Position numbers and translations under genes: made by a program. A stretch of 64,000 nt of DNA from Pseudoalteromonas sp. R3 (lineage in GTDB: Bacteria > Pseudomonadota > Gammaproteobacteria > Enterobacterales > Alteromonadaceae), in NCBI RefSeq assembly GCF_004014715.1, contig NZ_CP034834.1, positions 620,001 to 684,000 on the forward strand, given 5' to 3'. The notes under the pieces were generated by a model. The model worked only from the letters and a program-made list of their open reading frames with translations, searched no databases and was not told the origin of the DNA. Below, one piece after another: positions 36,554 through 46,355 of the stretch (position 1 is the stretch's first letter; every line of letters begins with the position of its first letter).

Positions 36554-36976
36554 ATGAAACAGAACATTGCGCACATCGCGCTGGTGGTCAACGACTACGA
36601 CGAAGCGCTCGACTTTTATGTCGGTAAACTTAAGTTTGAGTTAATAGAAGATACCTATCAGGCGGAGCAAGATAAGCGCTGGGTAGTGGTGGCACCGCCT
36701 AATTCTCAGGGAGTTGCTTTATTACTTGCAAAAGCCTCTAAACCAGAACAAAAACGCTTTGTGGGCGACCAGGCGGGCGGTCGTGTGTTTTTGTTTTTAA
36801 GCACTGACGATTTTTGGCGGGACTATGAAGCGATGAAAGCTGAGGGGATTCAGTTTGTGCGAGAGCCCGCGACACAAGACTATGGCACGGTGGCCGTATT
36901 TGAGGACTTGTATGGGAATTTATGGGATCTGATCCAGTACTGCGATGACCACCCGATGTCTCGCAGGTGCTGCTAG
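36554..36976 (+). CDS. VOC (glyoxalase/bleomycin-resistance) family protein
   Basis: The 140-residue single-domain protein has the usual pattern: IAHIALVVNDYDEALDFYVGKLKFELIED, then GVALLLAKA and a second half ending YGTVAVFEDLYGNLWDLIQY, with the terminal Glu/His-type metal site. Members catalyse isomerisation, bind drugs or act on small thiols; the substrate is unknown. It has its own promoter region and no operon partner. Confidence 0.88.
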   Translation: MKQNIAHIALVVNDYDEALDFYVGKLKFELIEDTYQAEQDKRWVVVAPPNSQGVALLLAKASKPEQKRFVGDQAGGRVFLFLSTDDFWRDYEAMKAEGIQFVREPATQDYGTVAVFEDLYGNLWDLIQYCDDHPMSRRCC

Positions 36977-37097
36977 TTTCAATAGCCATGCAACAAAGTG
37001 GATATAGGATCTGCAAACGATACTTACTGATGAGTTTTTATAAATAGAGTACACTCAAGCACTTATCCAGTGTCATATCTTTTGGAGTCATATAACA

Positions 37098-37700
37098 ATG
37101 ATAAAAGTGGATTACGCTCAGTATACTCTGGAAGAGCTTATGGAAGCTCGGCAGCATATAAGCGCCGATTCGGAAAATTACCCGGCTCTGATGGCAGAGA
37201 TCAGCGCCCGACAGGAAAATACAAGCTCGTACGAACAACAGCAGGTGAAAGCGTCATTTCACAGTGCTGAAATGCGGGTGAAGGTCATAGGCTATATGCA
37301 GTTACTGGCTGCGCTGGTGATGACGGTTGGCCTGATAGTTGGCCTCTTTGAGTCGGGGTGGTCACTCATTAGTCTGCCCTTTATCATGCTCAGTGCAGCG
37401 GCGGGTTATACCGTCATCAGTGAGCAGGTAAGGTGGTACTGGCTATCCATATTGAATCAGGGATTACAGGTTGTCAGCTTCTCTTTTGGGGTACTTAACT
37501 ATAAATATACCGGGCTGGGAGGTATCCAAATTGGTTTTACCTGGCTAACAGAGTTCAAATTGTCTTTTGGCATTTTGCTCTCTTCGACTGTGCGTGTTAC
37601 GGGGCATGCAGAGGCGCTTGCAGAGAATGCTGTTCACATCGATGTGCTTGCTTTGGTGTTTATCGTTGCCCTGCTCACCTTGCGAGAGCGTCAGCAATAG
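37098..37700 (+). CDS. Polytopic membrane protein of unknown function
   Basis: The 200-residue protein has a soluble N-terminal ~60 residues (YTLEELMEARQHIS) and four or five membrane helices: LLAALVMTVGLIVGLF, LISLPFIMLSAAAGYTV, the WYWLSILNQGLQVVSFSFGVL stretch and a final VLALVFIVALLTL. GGAGTC lies upstream of the ATG. No family recognised. Confidence 0.68.
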   Translation: MIKVDYAQYTLEELMEARQHISADSENYPALMAEISARQENTSSYEQQQVKASFHSAEMRVKVIGYMQLLAALVMTVGLIVGLFESGWSLISLPFIMLSAAAGYTVISEQVRWYWLSILNQGLQVVSFSFGVLNYKYTGLGGIQIGFTWLTEFKLSFGILLSSTVRVTGHAEALAENAVHIDVLALVFIVALLTLRERQQ

Positions 37701-37887
37701 CCTTGTTTTGATTTTTTAACGTGGCCGCTCGGCCACATAACCTGTCGATCTGATTGCTTTTTTATTCCTTAATAGTATTACTTATTCTCATTGTGAATAT
37801 GTGATAGTATATCTTAATTGTGATGTGCGAGCTGTCGCCAGCAAAGATTGTGGTGTACTCAGCTTGTTGATTAAGAAAGGTAAATAG

Positions 37888-38277
37888 ATGTTATTTGAGT
37901 TAGAAACCTATACCCGCCATGCTAAGTGGCTGGGCCTTGCTGCTATTGGGATATCCGTTCTTGCCTGGACGGTTGAGTTAATGGGAGCTGTTTATGTTTG
38001 TCCTTATTGTCGCGTGCAACGCACAGTCATTGGCCTGCTTGGCTTAATTTTGTTTACTGGGGCTGGGCGTCATTGGGTAGGTAAATATGCCGCACTGGTA
38101 TTTGGTTTCTTTGGAGCGGTTGTTGCTGCGAATCAGCATTTTATGGGCTGGAAAAAGATTTCAGCTGGTAAGTTTGAATTTAATGAGACCCTGATCATTG
38201 ATCCCTTCTTGCTGTCGGGCTTGGCGATGACGGCAATCATAGGTTTGGTCTGGCTGGCCACCACACAGAAAAAATAA
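37888..38277 (+). CDS. DsbB-like small membrane protein with CPYC motif
   Basis: The 129-residue protein has four membrane helices and one cysteine pair, VCPYCRVQRTVIGLLGL. This resembles the first periplasmic or quinone-facing Cys-x-x-Cys and following Arg of DsbB (C-x-x-C-x-x-R). It is shorter than DsbB (about 170) and lacks a visible second Cys pair. It may be a DsbB/vitamin-K-epoxide-like oxidoreductase fragment or a variant family. Own promoter region, strong terminator downstream. Confidence 0.7.
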   Translation: MLFELETYTRHAKWLGLAAIGISVLAWTVELMGAVYVCPYCRVQRTVIGLLGLILFTGAGRHWVGKYAALVFGFFGAVVAANQHFMGWKKISAGKFEFNETLIIDPFLLSGLAMTAIIGLVWLATTQKK

Positions 38278-38314
38278 GCGGCCAATTTAGGCTATACGCA
38301 AAACCAAACAATAC

Positions 38315-38350
38315 AGCCCGAAGCATTGTGCTCCGGGCTGGATTGTTTTT
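38315..38350. terminator. Rho-independent terminator between convergent genes
   Basis: 11-bp stem AGCCCGAAGCA/TGCTCCGGGCT with one mismatch, loop TTG, followed by GGATTGTTTTT on the plus strand. It serves the DsbB-like gene and possibly the RND gene in the other direction. Confidence 0.8.
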
Positions 38351-41300
38351 AAGCCGGTTTTTCGTCCTTAATAACAGCAACCAGCAGTGCCGGTAAAAAG
38401 GTCAGGCTGAGTAGTGTTGAAACCAAAATACCACTGAGTACGATAATCCCCACACCGCGATACAGCTCGGTTCCTTCTCCTGGGATCAGTACCAGAGGTG
38501 CCAGACCGAAAATGGTGGTGGTCGTTGACATCAGTATTGGTCTGAGGCGTTTTGCAACGGCCTGCTGGACCGCTTCTTTGACCTTCATTCCCTGCTCCAT
38601 CACATAACGACGAGTCTGATCGACAATCAGGATGGGGTTATTCACCACAGTGCCCAGTAAGATCAAAAAGCCCAGCATAGTGATCATATCAAATGGCTGA
38701 TGGAAGGCACTGAGCCCTATGGCCGATAAGGTGCTGTTAATGCCATTAACGGTCACCAGTCCTAGCAGGCCTCCGGCCATACCTAAAGGCACGGTCGCCA
38801 GAATAAACAACGGATAGCGCCAATGGGTAAAAATGGCCACCAACAGCAGGTAGCTCAGTACCAGTGCTATAACAAAGTTGCCAGACAGAGATGCTTTTGT
38901 GGCTTCTAACTGATCCGCGGCACCACTGATGTTGACCTTAATACCCTGAGCAATCTTACCCTGTTGCCAGAGGTTAGGTAACAGCTGTTGACGCACTATC
39001 TGCTCGGCTGTTTCCAGCGCAACGTCTCTCGGCGGGATGATATACACGGTGACGGTCCGGTTACCATCAACACGACGCACGGAGTTGCTGTTCTTACTTT
39101 CAACCAGATCGGCCAGCGCATTGAGCGGTAGCACCTGCCCGTTAGGGGTGATGATAGGTGTTGTCGATAGCTGCTCTATGGTCTGGCGATTACCCGAGCC
39201 ACTGAACAGGAACATGTCGACTTTATCATCGTTAAGAATGAATTCATCTACATATGCGCCATCACTCATGGCAGCCACGGCGTACCCAAAGTCTCTATTA
39301 TCCAGCCCCAGCTCTGCCAGTCGTGCCCAGCGGGGTTGGATCTCGATGAGTGGCTGGTCGAGTGTCAGTGATCTGGGGTCGGAATTGATCTGCGGCTTAT
39401 CAAATAGTTTATCCGCTTCGCCATAGACTGCTTCTGCCGCGCTATAGAGGTCCATGATGTTTGCACCGGCAATATCCACCGCGACGGCACGTGTACCGCC
39501 ATCATTGCTGGAAATAATCGAGCCACGAGCAGAGAATGCACGCATGCCTTCGTAACTTCTGAACTTATCCGTAATGGCATTCATCATCTGATTGATATGC
39601 TCTGGTTCAACCGGCGCACTTAAGAACCAGATCCGCCCAACTGACACTGACATGGAGTAGTACTCCAGTGGTGGCATATCAGTCTTCCCCGCCAGAAAAT
39701 CCGCGTTGTCTGCCTGCACAAAGCCATCAAAATAGCCGCGCAGTTCCGTACCAATTTTTTCCATCTCAGTCAGGTTGTAGTTCGGGGGGCAATCATCATA
39801 GAAAACGCCTTAGGCTCTTCACCTTCAGGCAAATATTCGGCAGCCGGCATCAGGGTTGTGGCCAGACCCATAATAACCACGATAAACGCAGCGCTGGCAA
39901 TACGTGCCTGGGTGGTCGTGCGGGTAAATAGCTGTGATAACTTCAGCCAGTAGGCACTCAGCTCAACCTGGCGTTTTTCTTCCAGATCTTGCTGCTTACC
40001 AAAGTTTGCCAGTGCGACGGGCACCACAAAAATGGCCACAAGCATAGAGGCAATGATGGCACCAGAAATAGCAATCGCAATGTCTGAGTAGAGTTGGCCG
40101 GCTTCCTGTTGTACAAACAAAATCGGTGCGAAAACTAATACCGTTGTGGCGGTTGATGCCAGTACAGCAGGCCAGACTTCCTTCACGCCATTGATGGCCG
40201 CTAAGCGTCGGCTGATCCCCTCGCGTTTGGCCTGAACGATAGATTCTAACACCACTATGGTATTGTCCACCGTCATGCCGATGGCAAAGGCGACCCCGGC
40301 CAGGGAGATAACATTGATGGTGCGGCCAAAGCTCATCAGAGCAAAAAAGGCAGCGATGGTACATAATGGGATCCCCATCACACCAACCAGCGTCGCGCGG
40401 CCAGAACGCAGGAAGAAGTACATCACCAGAGTGGCCAGCAGCGCACCTAATGCCAGATTGGTCCATACGTTCTCCAGAGAGCTTTTTACATAGCGGACAT
40501 CGTCGCTCAGTAATTTCAATTCCAGACCATTTTGCGCGAGCAGCTGTTGGTTAATTTCTTCAACCACTGGCAGCATCTGTTCTTTGATATCAAGTACGTT
40601 GGAGCCGCTTTCACGTCGCACCGACAGGCGCAAAGTACGTTCACCATTTGAATAGCTCACACCGCGAGTTTCGAAGTGGTCCAGCGTGACGCTGGCAACA
40701 TCTTTGAGCAGTACATTGGCATTGCCATCACGCTTGATGATCAGGTTTTCCAGTTCATTGAGTTGTTCAAAGCGGCCAATCACACGCAGCAGGTAACGGC
40801 TTTCGCCACTTTCGATATCACCGCCAGAGGTATCGCGGTTACGGTCGCGGATCACGGTTCTGACGTCGCTCAGGCTGATGCCGCGCTGAGCCAGACGTGC
40901 TGCATCGACCTTAATCTGGATTTGTCGTTGTGCACCGCCGCCAATGCGTACTTCGGAAACGCCTGTGACGCTTTCCATACGTGGACGAATGTAATCTTCG
41001 GCGTAATCCCGCAGCAGATCCATGTCCAGTTGTAATGGATTGCCGGCTTGCGGTTTAAGCAGGAAGAACATAAAGGCGTTACTAGAAAAGGAGCTGGAAA
41101 ACAGCCGTGGCTGGTCGACATTTTCCGGATAAGCAGGCACCTGGCTGAGTGCATTGTTTACCCGGATCAGGGCGTCGTTGACCTCAACACCAAAAGGAAA
41201 TTCCAGCTCTATGGTGGCTTCGCCCATTTCGGCAAACGAGATCATGCGTTGCAGATTCGGTAAGCTGCGCAGGTAGCGCTCCTGTTCAATCAGGATCTCT

Positions 41301-41476
41301 TTTTCCACATCTTGCGGGGTTGCGCCGGGCCAGCCCGTTTGTACTGTAATGGTTCTGACTTCCAAATCAGGGATCATTTGTACAGGAATGTTCAAAGCTG
41401 ATACCAGGCCCAAAATGGTGGTGATCAGCACCACCACGGCCACTAAGGTGCCGCGTTTTACCGCTGATTCTATCAT
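38349..41476 (-). pseudogene. RND efflux pump inner-membrane permease, one frameshift
   Basis: The two reading frames make one RND transporter. The first (from 41476) begins IESAVKRGTLVAVVVLITTILGLVSALNIPVQMIPDLE and continues through the periplasmic headpiece to YLPEGEEPKAFSMMIAP. There a C run (plus-strand G run 39784-39789) is one base short. Adding one base gives MMIAPPNYNLTEMEK and joins the second part, which carries the second headpiece and the final helices (LLGTVVNNPILIVDQTRR). The corrected length, 1042 residues, is normal for the HAE1/MMPL-like RND family. It exports small molecules with the adaptor upstream (ATGA overlap). An assembly error is the likely cause of the break. Confidence 0.88.
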
Positions 41477-42564
41477 TGTAGGTTCCCTGCCCTGGCGCTG
41501 ATTTGCAGTTGTGTGCCTTCTTTTAACAGCTCGATACCAGTAGTGATCACCGACTCATTACCTGTCAGGCCGGTCACTGCAACATAGTCTGGTCGAGAAG
41601 CCGTGATGGTCACCATTTTTCGTTTGGCTGTGTTGTTGTCGGCAATAAACACGCTGCTGCCGCCATCCGGGTGCTGCTTAACGGCTTTTTTGGGGATCCA
41701 TACAGCACCGTCTTGTGCACTCAGGAGCAGATCCGTCTGGGCCGACATGCCTGGCGTAAATTGAGCATGGACCGCCATGGTATCGGTCAAATCAATGTGT
41801 GCCGTAAAGGTCCGGCTGGATGGATCTGTGACGGCAACGATGCGACTGATCTCGGCTTTAATAGGCTTAGCAGCGTTGATATCGGGCGTAACCATAACTG
41901 GTAGTCTGGGCGTTGAGCGTAACAGGGGAAAGTACTCCTGCGGGACATTGATCACAATGCGTAAGTCTGATTCTGCAACCAGTGTAAAGAGCTGATTGCC
42001 CGGTGTGACCCACTCGCCCATATCCACAGAGCGTCGCCCTATTACGCCTGTAAAGGGGGCATACAGCGTATGACGGTTTAGTCTTTCTTGTGCCAGGGCA
42101 ACCAGTGCCTGTTGTTTTACCTGTTCAGCCTTCGCGTTGGCCAGTGCTGCGGTGCGCTCACCAATCAGCGTTTGTGCCACACTTTGCTTTTTGGAGAGTG
42201 CTGCAACTTCATCAAGCAGGCGCTGTGCCTCGTTGACCGAAACCTTGGCTGCCTGCGCACCGGCCCTGGCCTGTGCCAGATTTAACTCTGCCAGTGTGGC
42301 ATCCAGCTTTAGCAATGGATCGCCTTTGCTGACGGTGTCTCCTGCATCTACGAGCAAGGCCTGTACTAGTCCAGACTCCTGACTGGCCAGTTGTGCGTCG
42401 TGTCTGGCTTCGACTGAGCCGCTAAGGGTCATTACCCTGGGTTGCTTTGTGGCACTGGGTGTGTAAACCTCAACCTGTGTGGCTTGCGCTAGCCCCGAGT
42501 GTGAGTAAAGCAACATTGTGGTGATTAGCATGACGCTTGCGATTACGCGTGCGGAAATATGCAT
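41473..42564 (-). CDS. RND efflux periplasmic adaptor (membrane fusion protein)
   Basis: The 363-residue protein has a signal peptide (MLITTMLLYSHSGLA). The adaptor layout is complete: GSVEARHDAQLASQESGLVQALLVDAGDTVSKGDPLLKLDAT as the lipoyl half-motif, an alpha-helical hairpin (LAQARAGAQAAKVSVNEAQRLLDEV...), the second lipoyl half (RHTLYAPFTGVIGRRSVDMGEWV) and a beta-barrel domain. Its end overlaps the permease start by ATGA. A Fur-box-like site lies 11 bp upstream of the ATG, so the pump may be iron controlled. No outer-membrane channel gene is adjacent. Confidence 0.92.
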   Translation of the reverse strand: MHISARVIASVMLITTMLLYSHSGLAQATQVEVYTPSATKQPRVMTLSGSVEARHDAQLASQESGLVQALLVDAGDTVSKGDPLLKLDATLAELNLAQARAGAQAAKVSVNEAQRLLDEVAALSKKQSVAQTLIGERTAALANAKAEQVKQQALVALAQERLNRHTLYAPFTGVIGRRSVDMGEWVTPGNQLFTLVAESDLRIVINVPQEYFPLLRSTPRLPVMVTPDINAAKPIKAEISRIVAVTDPSSRTFTAHIDLTDTMAVHAQFTPGMSAQTDLLLSAQDGAVWIPKKAVKQHPDGGSSVFIADNNTAKRKMVTITASRPDYVAVTGLTGNESVITTGIELLKEGTQLQISARAGNLQ

Positions 42565-42574
42565 ATAAGCCTCT

Positions 42575-42593
42575 AATGATAATAGTTTTCATT
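42575..42593 (-). promoter_or_regulatory. Fur-box-like operator upstream of the RND adaptor gene
   Basis: AATGATAATAGTTTTCATT is a near-palindrome with AATGA/TCATT ends, close to the Fur consensus GATAATGATAATCATTATC. It lies about 10 bp upstream of the adaptor start codon, between the gene and its likely promoter. Confidence 0.5.
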
Positions 42594-42665
42594 TAATTCT
42601 ATGGGTCTTTTGACCAATAAGCATGCGATTTGCGACTAAACATGAGATTTTTGCTATTTATGGGA

Positions 42666-43373
42666 TTACCAGGTAATCGCTGAACCATCATAGCTATAAA
42701 AGCCGCCACTGTCTGATGCCTGCTTACTGTAGATCAGGTCTATCAAACTCTCTGCCACAAAATCAGCAGTAAACAGCTTGCCTGCGGGCACATTTTTTTG
42801 GAAAGGGACTGACAAGGCGGTATCGGTTGTACCCGGATGGAATGACAATACACAGCAATTTGGCAGTTTATAACGCCATTCTATACTGATGGTTTTTAGT
42901 GCCATGTTCAGGGCGGCCTTGGCACTGCGATAGCTGATCCAGCCACCCAAATGGTTGTCGGAAATACTGCCAATGCGGGCTGACAGCGCAACAAAATAAG
43001 TCGGATGTTTTGCTTTGAGCGCTTTGGCAAAGTGTTTGGCTAACAGCAAAGTCGGCACTGTGTTTGCTTGCAAGTTTTCATTAAAAAAGCCGGGGTCGAA
43101 TTCCTGTATGGACTTCTCTGGTAGTTTGTCGGGGGTATGCAGCAGCCCCGTGGCATTGATGAGTATATCGACCTGCTGAACCTGTTCTGCTAAGTCGCAG
43201 ACGTCGCATTCCTGACTCGCATCGACCTTAATCCACTTTACATTGTTTAAGGTGATAGCTGGCTGTGTGGTTCTATATGTCGCATATACCTGAGTATCGG
43301 GCTGCATATTGGCAAAACGTTTAACCAGAGCCTGCCCTATTCCACCTGAACCGCCGACAATTAAGACTCTCAC
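42666..43373 (-). CDS. SDR family oxidoreductase (C-factor-like)
   Basis: The 235-residue short-chain dehydrogenase has the Gly-rich NAD(P) motif VGGSGGIGQAL at the start, DILINATGL in place of the usual NNAG, and the catalytic Tyr-x-x-x-Lys as YRSAKAA. It resembles the cell-to-cell signalling C-factor type of small SDRs more than the steroid types. Directly upstream (43453-43870) lies the GATC-phased repeat array, so the array could control this gene. Confidence 0.85.
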   Translation of the reverse strand: MRVLIVGGSGGIGQALVKRFANMQPDTQVYATYRTTQPAITLNNVKWIKVDASQECDVCDLAEQVQQVDILINATGLLHTPDKLPEKSIQEFDPGFFNENLQANTVPTLLLAKHFAKALKAKHPTYFVALSARIGSISDNHLGGWISYRSAKAALNMALKTISIEWRYKLPNCCVLSFHPGTTDTALSVPFQKNVPAGKLFTADFVAESLIDLIYSKQASDSGGFYSYDGSAITW

Positions 43374-43452
43374 CCGTGCTCCTTTTTAAATACCTGTTTT
43401 GCTTTATGAGTGTATTAAACGGACTATATGACGGATTGGATCTGTCTATAGA

Positions 43453-43873
43453 GATCGGGTTTTTACTAACTCTATCTGAAAAGGGCTTTGAAACCCCGCT
43501 AGTTAGTTAATAGATCACATTTTTACTAACTTATGATTCCCTGTAGATCAAGATTTAACTAACTTGGTCAGTATTCAGATCAGTAATTAACTAACTAAGT
43601 TAGGCTCAGATCACGAATTTACCAACTTATGAGCTTTCCGTGCTTGGATCAGGGTAAGGAATAGGTCGTTGCCTGCTTTTATTGGCGGTATTTGCTCTAT
43701 AAATGGGTGATAAAACATAGCACTGCCAGTTTGGGATCGTATTTTTACTAACTTGTGAGGCTGTTGGATCGCACCATAGATCACTAATTTACCAACTCCT
43801 CTTTCCTCAGATCGCATTTTTACCAACTAAAAACAAGTTCGGGTCAGCGAGATCATTATTTTACTAAGTAATT
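43453..43873 (+). repeat. GATC-phased direct-repeat array (about nine 19-bp units, iteron-like)
   Basis: Nine copies of GATCRNNNTTTTACYAACT-like sequence, all on the plus strand, start at 43453, 43513, 43546, 43578, 43609, 43735, 43779, 43810 and 43851. Many GATC-to-GATC steps are 31-33 bp, close to three helical turns. One inverted half-copy (AGTTAGTTAATAGATC) runs into the second unit, and a degenerate copy without GATC (GATTGGTTTTTTTACCAAG) follows at about 43893. Spare GATC sites lie at 43439, 43647 and 43767. The array fills the 716-bp gap between two minus-strand genes. No coding region or replication gene is adjacent. Confidence 0.85.
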
Positions 43874-44056
43874 GGCCCTGGTAGCTGGCTGGGATTGGTT
43901 TTTTTACCAAGTGCGGGGTGAAATTTGCCAGAAGCTGAGCTGAAAGCCACCCTGATATACGTGTGCTTTTTGCGCAACTTGGTAATTTTTTGCTCTGAAT
44001 TATGTGAGCCCAGCGCGTGGTATATTGGACTACCTACATGATATATATAATATTTT

Positions 44057-44083
44057 AAGGGGCTGAGAAAGCTTCAGCCCCTT
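44057..44083. terminator. Hairpin after the DUF3325 gene, probable terminator
   Basis: Perfect 10-bp stem AAGGGGCTGA/TCAGCCCCTT with loop GAAAGCT, a few bases past the stop of the DUF3649-PepSY-DUF3325 operon. The flanks are AT-rich but without a long clean U-run. Confidence 0.55.
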
Positions 44084-44089
44084 ATCATT

Positions 44090-44422
44090 TTAGACCGCAT
44101 GTAGTACTGAAATCAGGAGCGTCGTGGCCGGAAGTAGGTAAAATAGTGATCTCATCCACTTTGGCCGAAACGTGAGTAAACAGGTAAGAAGCAATACAGA
44201 GAAAGCCATCTGGCCGCAAAACATCAGACTGCCGTATCCGACAGCCTGACTAACATTTATCACCAATGTTAGTAAAAGTATGATCCAGGCTGCGATCAGG
44301 TAGCGCTGACTTAGCGCGTGCTCTGGTCGAGTGCCAAACACGGCTTTGTAGTGCGGTGTTTTAGCCAGTGCGAAGGCCATGAAGCTGGTGAAGCACAGTA
44401 AGGTCGCGATCAGATACATCAT
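44090..44422 (-). CDS. DUF3325 family membrane protein (iron-uptake cluster)
   Basis: The 110-residue protein has three or four membrane helices (YLIATLLCFTSFMAFALA, YLIAAWIILLLTLVINVSQAVGYGSLMF, AFSVLLLTCLLTF). It fits DUF3325, which is found at the end of PepSY/DUF3649 iron-regulated operons. Start overlaps the PepSY gene stop by ATGA. Function unknown; the context says iron or siderophore handling. Confidence 0.75.
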   Translation of the reverse strand: MMYLIATLLCFTSFMAFALAKTPHYKAVFGTRPEHALSQRYLIAAWIILLLTLVINVSQAVGYGSLMFCGQMAFSVLLLTCLLTFRPKWMRSLFYLLPATTLLISVLHAV

Positions 44423-45984
44423 GCAGTACGCTCCCTGCGGACACGCTGTGGCTGCTGTGTAGACTGAAGCTGTTTGCTTTGCCAGAAAAATACCGCAGCG
44501 GCCAGCAAGGCCATAGTATCAAACATGGCCAGCGCCCACTGTCCATTACTCACGTAACTAATTAAACTGCCTTGAGTTGTTAGCGCATTGCACAGTGGTA
44601 GTGTTAGCCAGGCCAGGGCGTTGATGAGTGCCAGAGCCCGCCAGCCTTGGGTGTTACGCCACTTGGTGGCAAACAGAGCCGTGGCCGCCCAGGTAAGGAA
44701 AAATACCAGCACTTCCTGATCAGCACGGCCACTATTCGTTACCGGGATCAGGCGATTAGCATAGAAGAATGCTGCGGTTGCCAGCGGTAGCCCCATAATC
44801 GCCGCGAGATTGAGTGATTCCACCAACTTAAGACCAAAACCGACGGGTTGCGCCAGCTTTTGACGCTCTTTTAGGCGTTTAGCCCACATCACACAGCCAC
44901 TGGCAATCATGGCACAGCCTGCGAGGCCACACAAAAAGTAGAGCCAACGCAACCCCGGGGATGCAAGGCGACCTGTATGCATGGCTATCATGCCGCCATA
45001 TAATTGGGCTGCTGCACTGTCTTCCTGGTGGGCGGTGTTGAGCAGTTCGCCAGTTTTGCCTGAGTACAGCCACACCGCTTGTTCGTCTTTTATCTCACTG
45101 CGGTTAGCGCCGTAAATTTTCATCACAGCTGCTGCATCCTTGGGGTGATCTATGATAATGCGTGAAATGGGTTGTTCTGGCCAGTTAGTAAAAAAGTGAT
45201 CCAGAGACTGGGTAAATGCTGGGCTGGTCAGGGGTTGTTGGCTCAGCTCTGGGCGTTGCCGCTCCGGATAGAATTCTTTTCTGAATTCCTTTACCCCACC
45301 TTCATAGACGGTTTGCGCCGGGTAGGGGAATAGCGTGAATATGAGTGTGATCAGACCTGTGTAGGTGATCATCAAGTGAAATGGTAAGGCCAGCACAGAG
45401 CTCAGGTTGTGGCCATCCAGCCAGCTTCGACTACCTTTGCCTGCCCTGAACTGGAACATATCCTTAAAAATACGTTTGTGGATCACTATCCCGGAGATCA
45501 GGGCAACCAGCATAAATAAGCTAGCCAGACATACTATCCAGCGTGCTGTGGTGCGATCCATATAATGTAAGTCAAAGTGCAGCCTATAAAAGAAACTGCC
45601 TCCTTTGGATTCTCTTGGTGTTACAGGTACCTTGCTGTCGGCCGCCAGATTGTGGTTTACCCAACTGGCTTTTTCTCCAGGCGCTGGGTAGGGCAAGTGA
45701 GAAACGCGTAGCAGAGTATTGCGCTCAGAAGGCAGACTGATCCACCAACGTGCTGCGTCAGGTGCCTCTGTGTTTAGGCGTTCGAAGCCATAATCTAGTA
45801 GCGCCTGCTGCGAACTTTGCACCTTAGCACTGTATGGGTGCAATTCAGGTTTGCTCCACAAAGTAATTTCCTGGCGGAAAAAACTCAGAGTACCGGCAAA
45901 AAATACCAACCACAGCAGCCAGCAGAAAAGTAGCCCAACCCAGGTGTGTAACCAGGTCATAGAGCGGAAAAGACTGTCTTTCAT
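44419..45984 (-). CDS. PepSY-associated TM helix domain protein (siderophore/iron reductase-like)
   Basis: The 521-residue inner-membrane protein has the family start SMTWLHTWVGLLFCWLLWLVFFAGTLSFFRQEI. It continues with a His-rich periplasmic part (LHFDLHYMDRTTARWIV), SSVLALPFHLMITYTGLI, and MIAMHTGRLASPGLRWLYFLCGLAGCAMIASGCVMW, with conserved His residues on helices. Members are thought to reduce ferric siderophores. The start at 45984 is set by AAAAGGATAACT just before it; the longer frame has none. It lies between DUF3649 and DUF3325 genes. Confidence 0.85.
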   Translation of the reverse strand: MKDSLFRSMTWLHTWVGLLFCWLLWLVFFAGTLSFFRQEITLWSKPELHPYSAKVQSSQQALLDYGFERLNTEAPDAARWWISLPSERNTLLRVSHLPYPAPGEKASWVNHNLAADSKVPVTPRESKGGSFFYRLHFDLHYMDRTTARWIVCLASLFMLVALISGIVIHKRIFKDMFQFRAGKGSRSWLDGHNLSSVLALPFHLMITYTGLITLIFTLFPYPAQTVYEGGVKEFRKEFYPERQRPELSQQPLTSPAFTQSLDHFFTNWPEQPISRIIIDHPKDAAAVMKIYGANRSEIKDEQAVWLYSGKTGELLNTAHQEDSAAAQLYGGMIAMHTGRLASPGLRWLYFLCGLAGCAMIASGCVMWAKRLKERQKLAQPVGFGLKLVESLNLAAIMGLPLATAAFFYANRLIPVTNSGRADQEVLVFFLTWAATALFATKWRNTQGWRALALINALAWLTLPLCNALTTQGSLISYVSNGQWALAMFDTMALLAAAVFFWQSKQLQSTQQPQRVRRERTA

Positions 45985-45986
45985 AG

Positions 45987-46283
45987 TTATCCTTTTAATA
46001 TCAGGATCAGCATCCATTGCAATATGGCAAGCAGCAGCAATCCACCGCAAAGGAGGCGTAGTGACTTTATTGCAAATACAGCGATAAAAATAAGGCAGTG
46101 AATGAGTACACTCAGGCACACACTGAATAATACGGCGTCAACTTTAGAAACAGGCAACGACAAGCTTATCAGGCTGATGGACAGCGCAGTGAGCACGTAG
46201 CCGCCGAAAATAGCCGTTGCAAAGCGGGCAACGACGTTCAGTCGATAAGCGGTAAAATAAGCAAAGTAAGACGACATCGGCAT
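45987..46283 (-). CDS. DUF3649 family membrane protein (iron-uptake cluster)
   Basis: The 98-residue protein has about three membrane helices with the family feature RFATAIFGGYVLTALSISLISLSLP at the first, then VLFSVCLSVLIHCLIFIAVFAIKS. DUF3649 genes stand first in PepSY/DUF3325 operons that are iron repressed. A Fur-box-like site lies 55 bp upstream. The true start may be two codons in, at 46277. Confidence 0.75.
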   Translation of the reverse strand: MPMSSYFAYFTAYRLNVVARFATAIFGGYVLTALSISLISLSLPVSKVDAVLFSVCLSVLIHCLIFIAVFAIKSLRLLCGGLLLLAILQWMLILILKG

Positions 46284-46336
46284 ACTTGTTCTTTGATCAA
46301 AAATAGGGAGGCGAATTATTACTGAATCGCGCTATA

Positions 46337-46355
46337 AATAACAGTAATTATCATT
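46337..46355 (-). promoter_or_regulatory. Fur-box-like operator of the DUF3649-PepSY-DUF3325 operon
   Basis: AATAACAGTAATTATCATT (AATGATAATTACTGTTATT on the gene strand) matches the Fur consensus at most positions of both half-sites. It lies 54-72 bp upstream of the first gene. Confidence 0.6.

Noticed and set aside
38349..41476. Two separate RND genes (471 and 568 residues)
   Set aside because: Each lacks half of the transporter; one added base in a G/C run joins them into a normal 1042-residue protein.
43453..43873. Chromosome or plasmid replication origin
   Set aside because: Iteron-like shape but no rep, parAB, dnaA or dnaA box seen in the neighbourhood. Kept as a finding, not called as an origin.
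43374..44089. Tus/Ter termination sites
   Set aside because: TTACTAACT resembles part of Ter (GTTGTAACTA), but the core differs and the many same-strand copies with GATC do not fit Ter.
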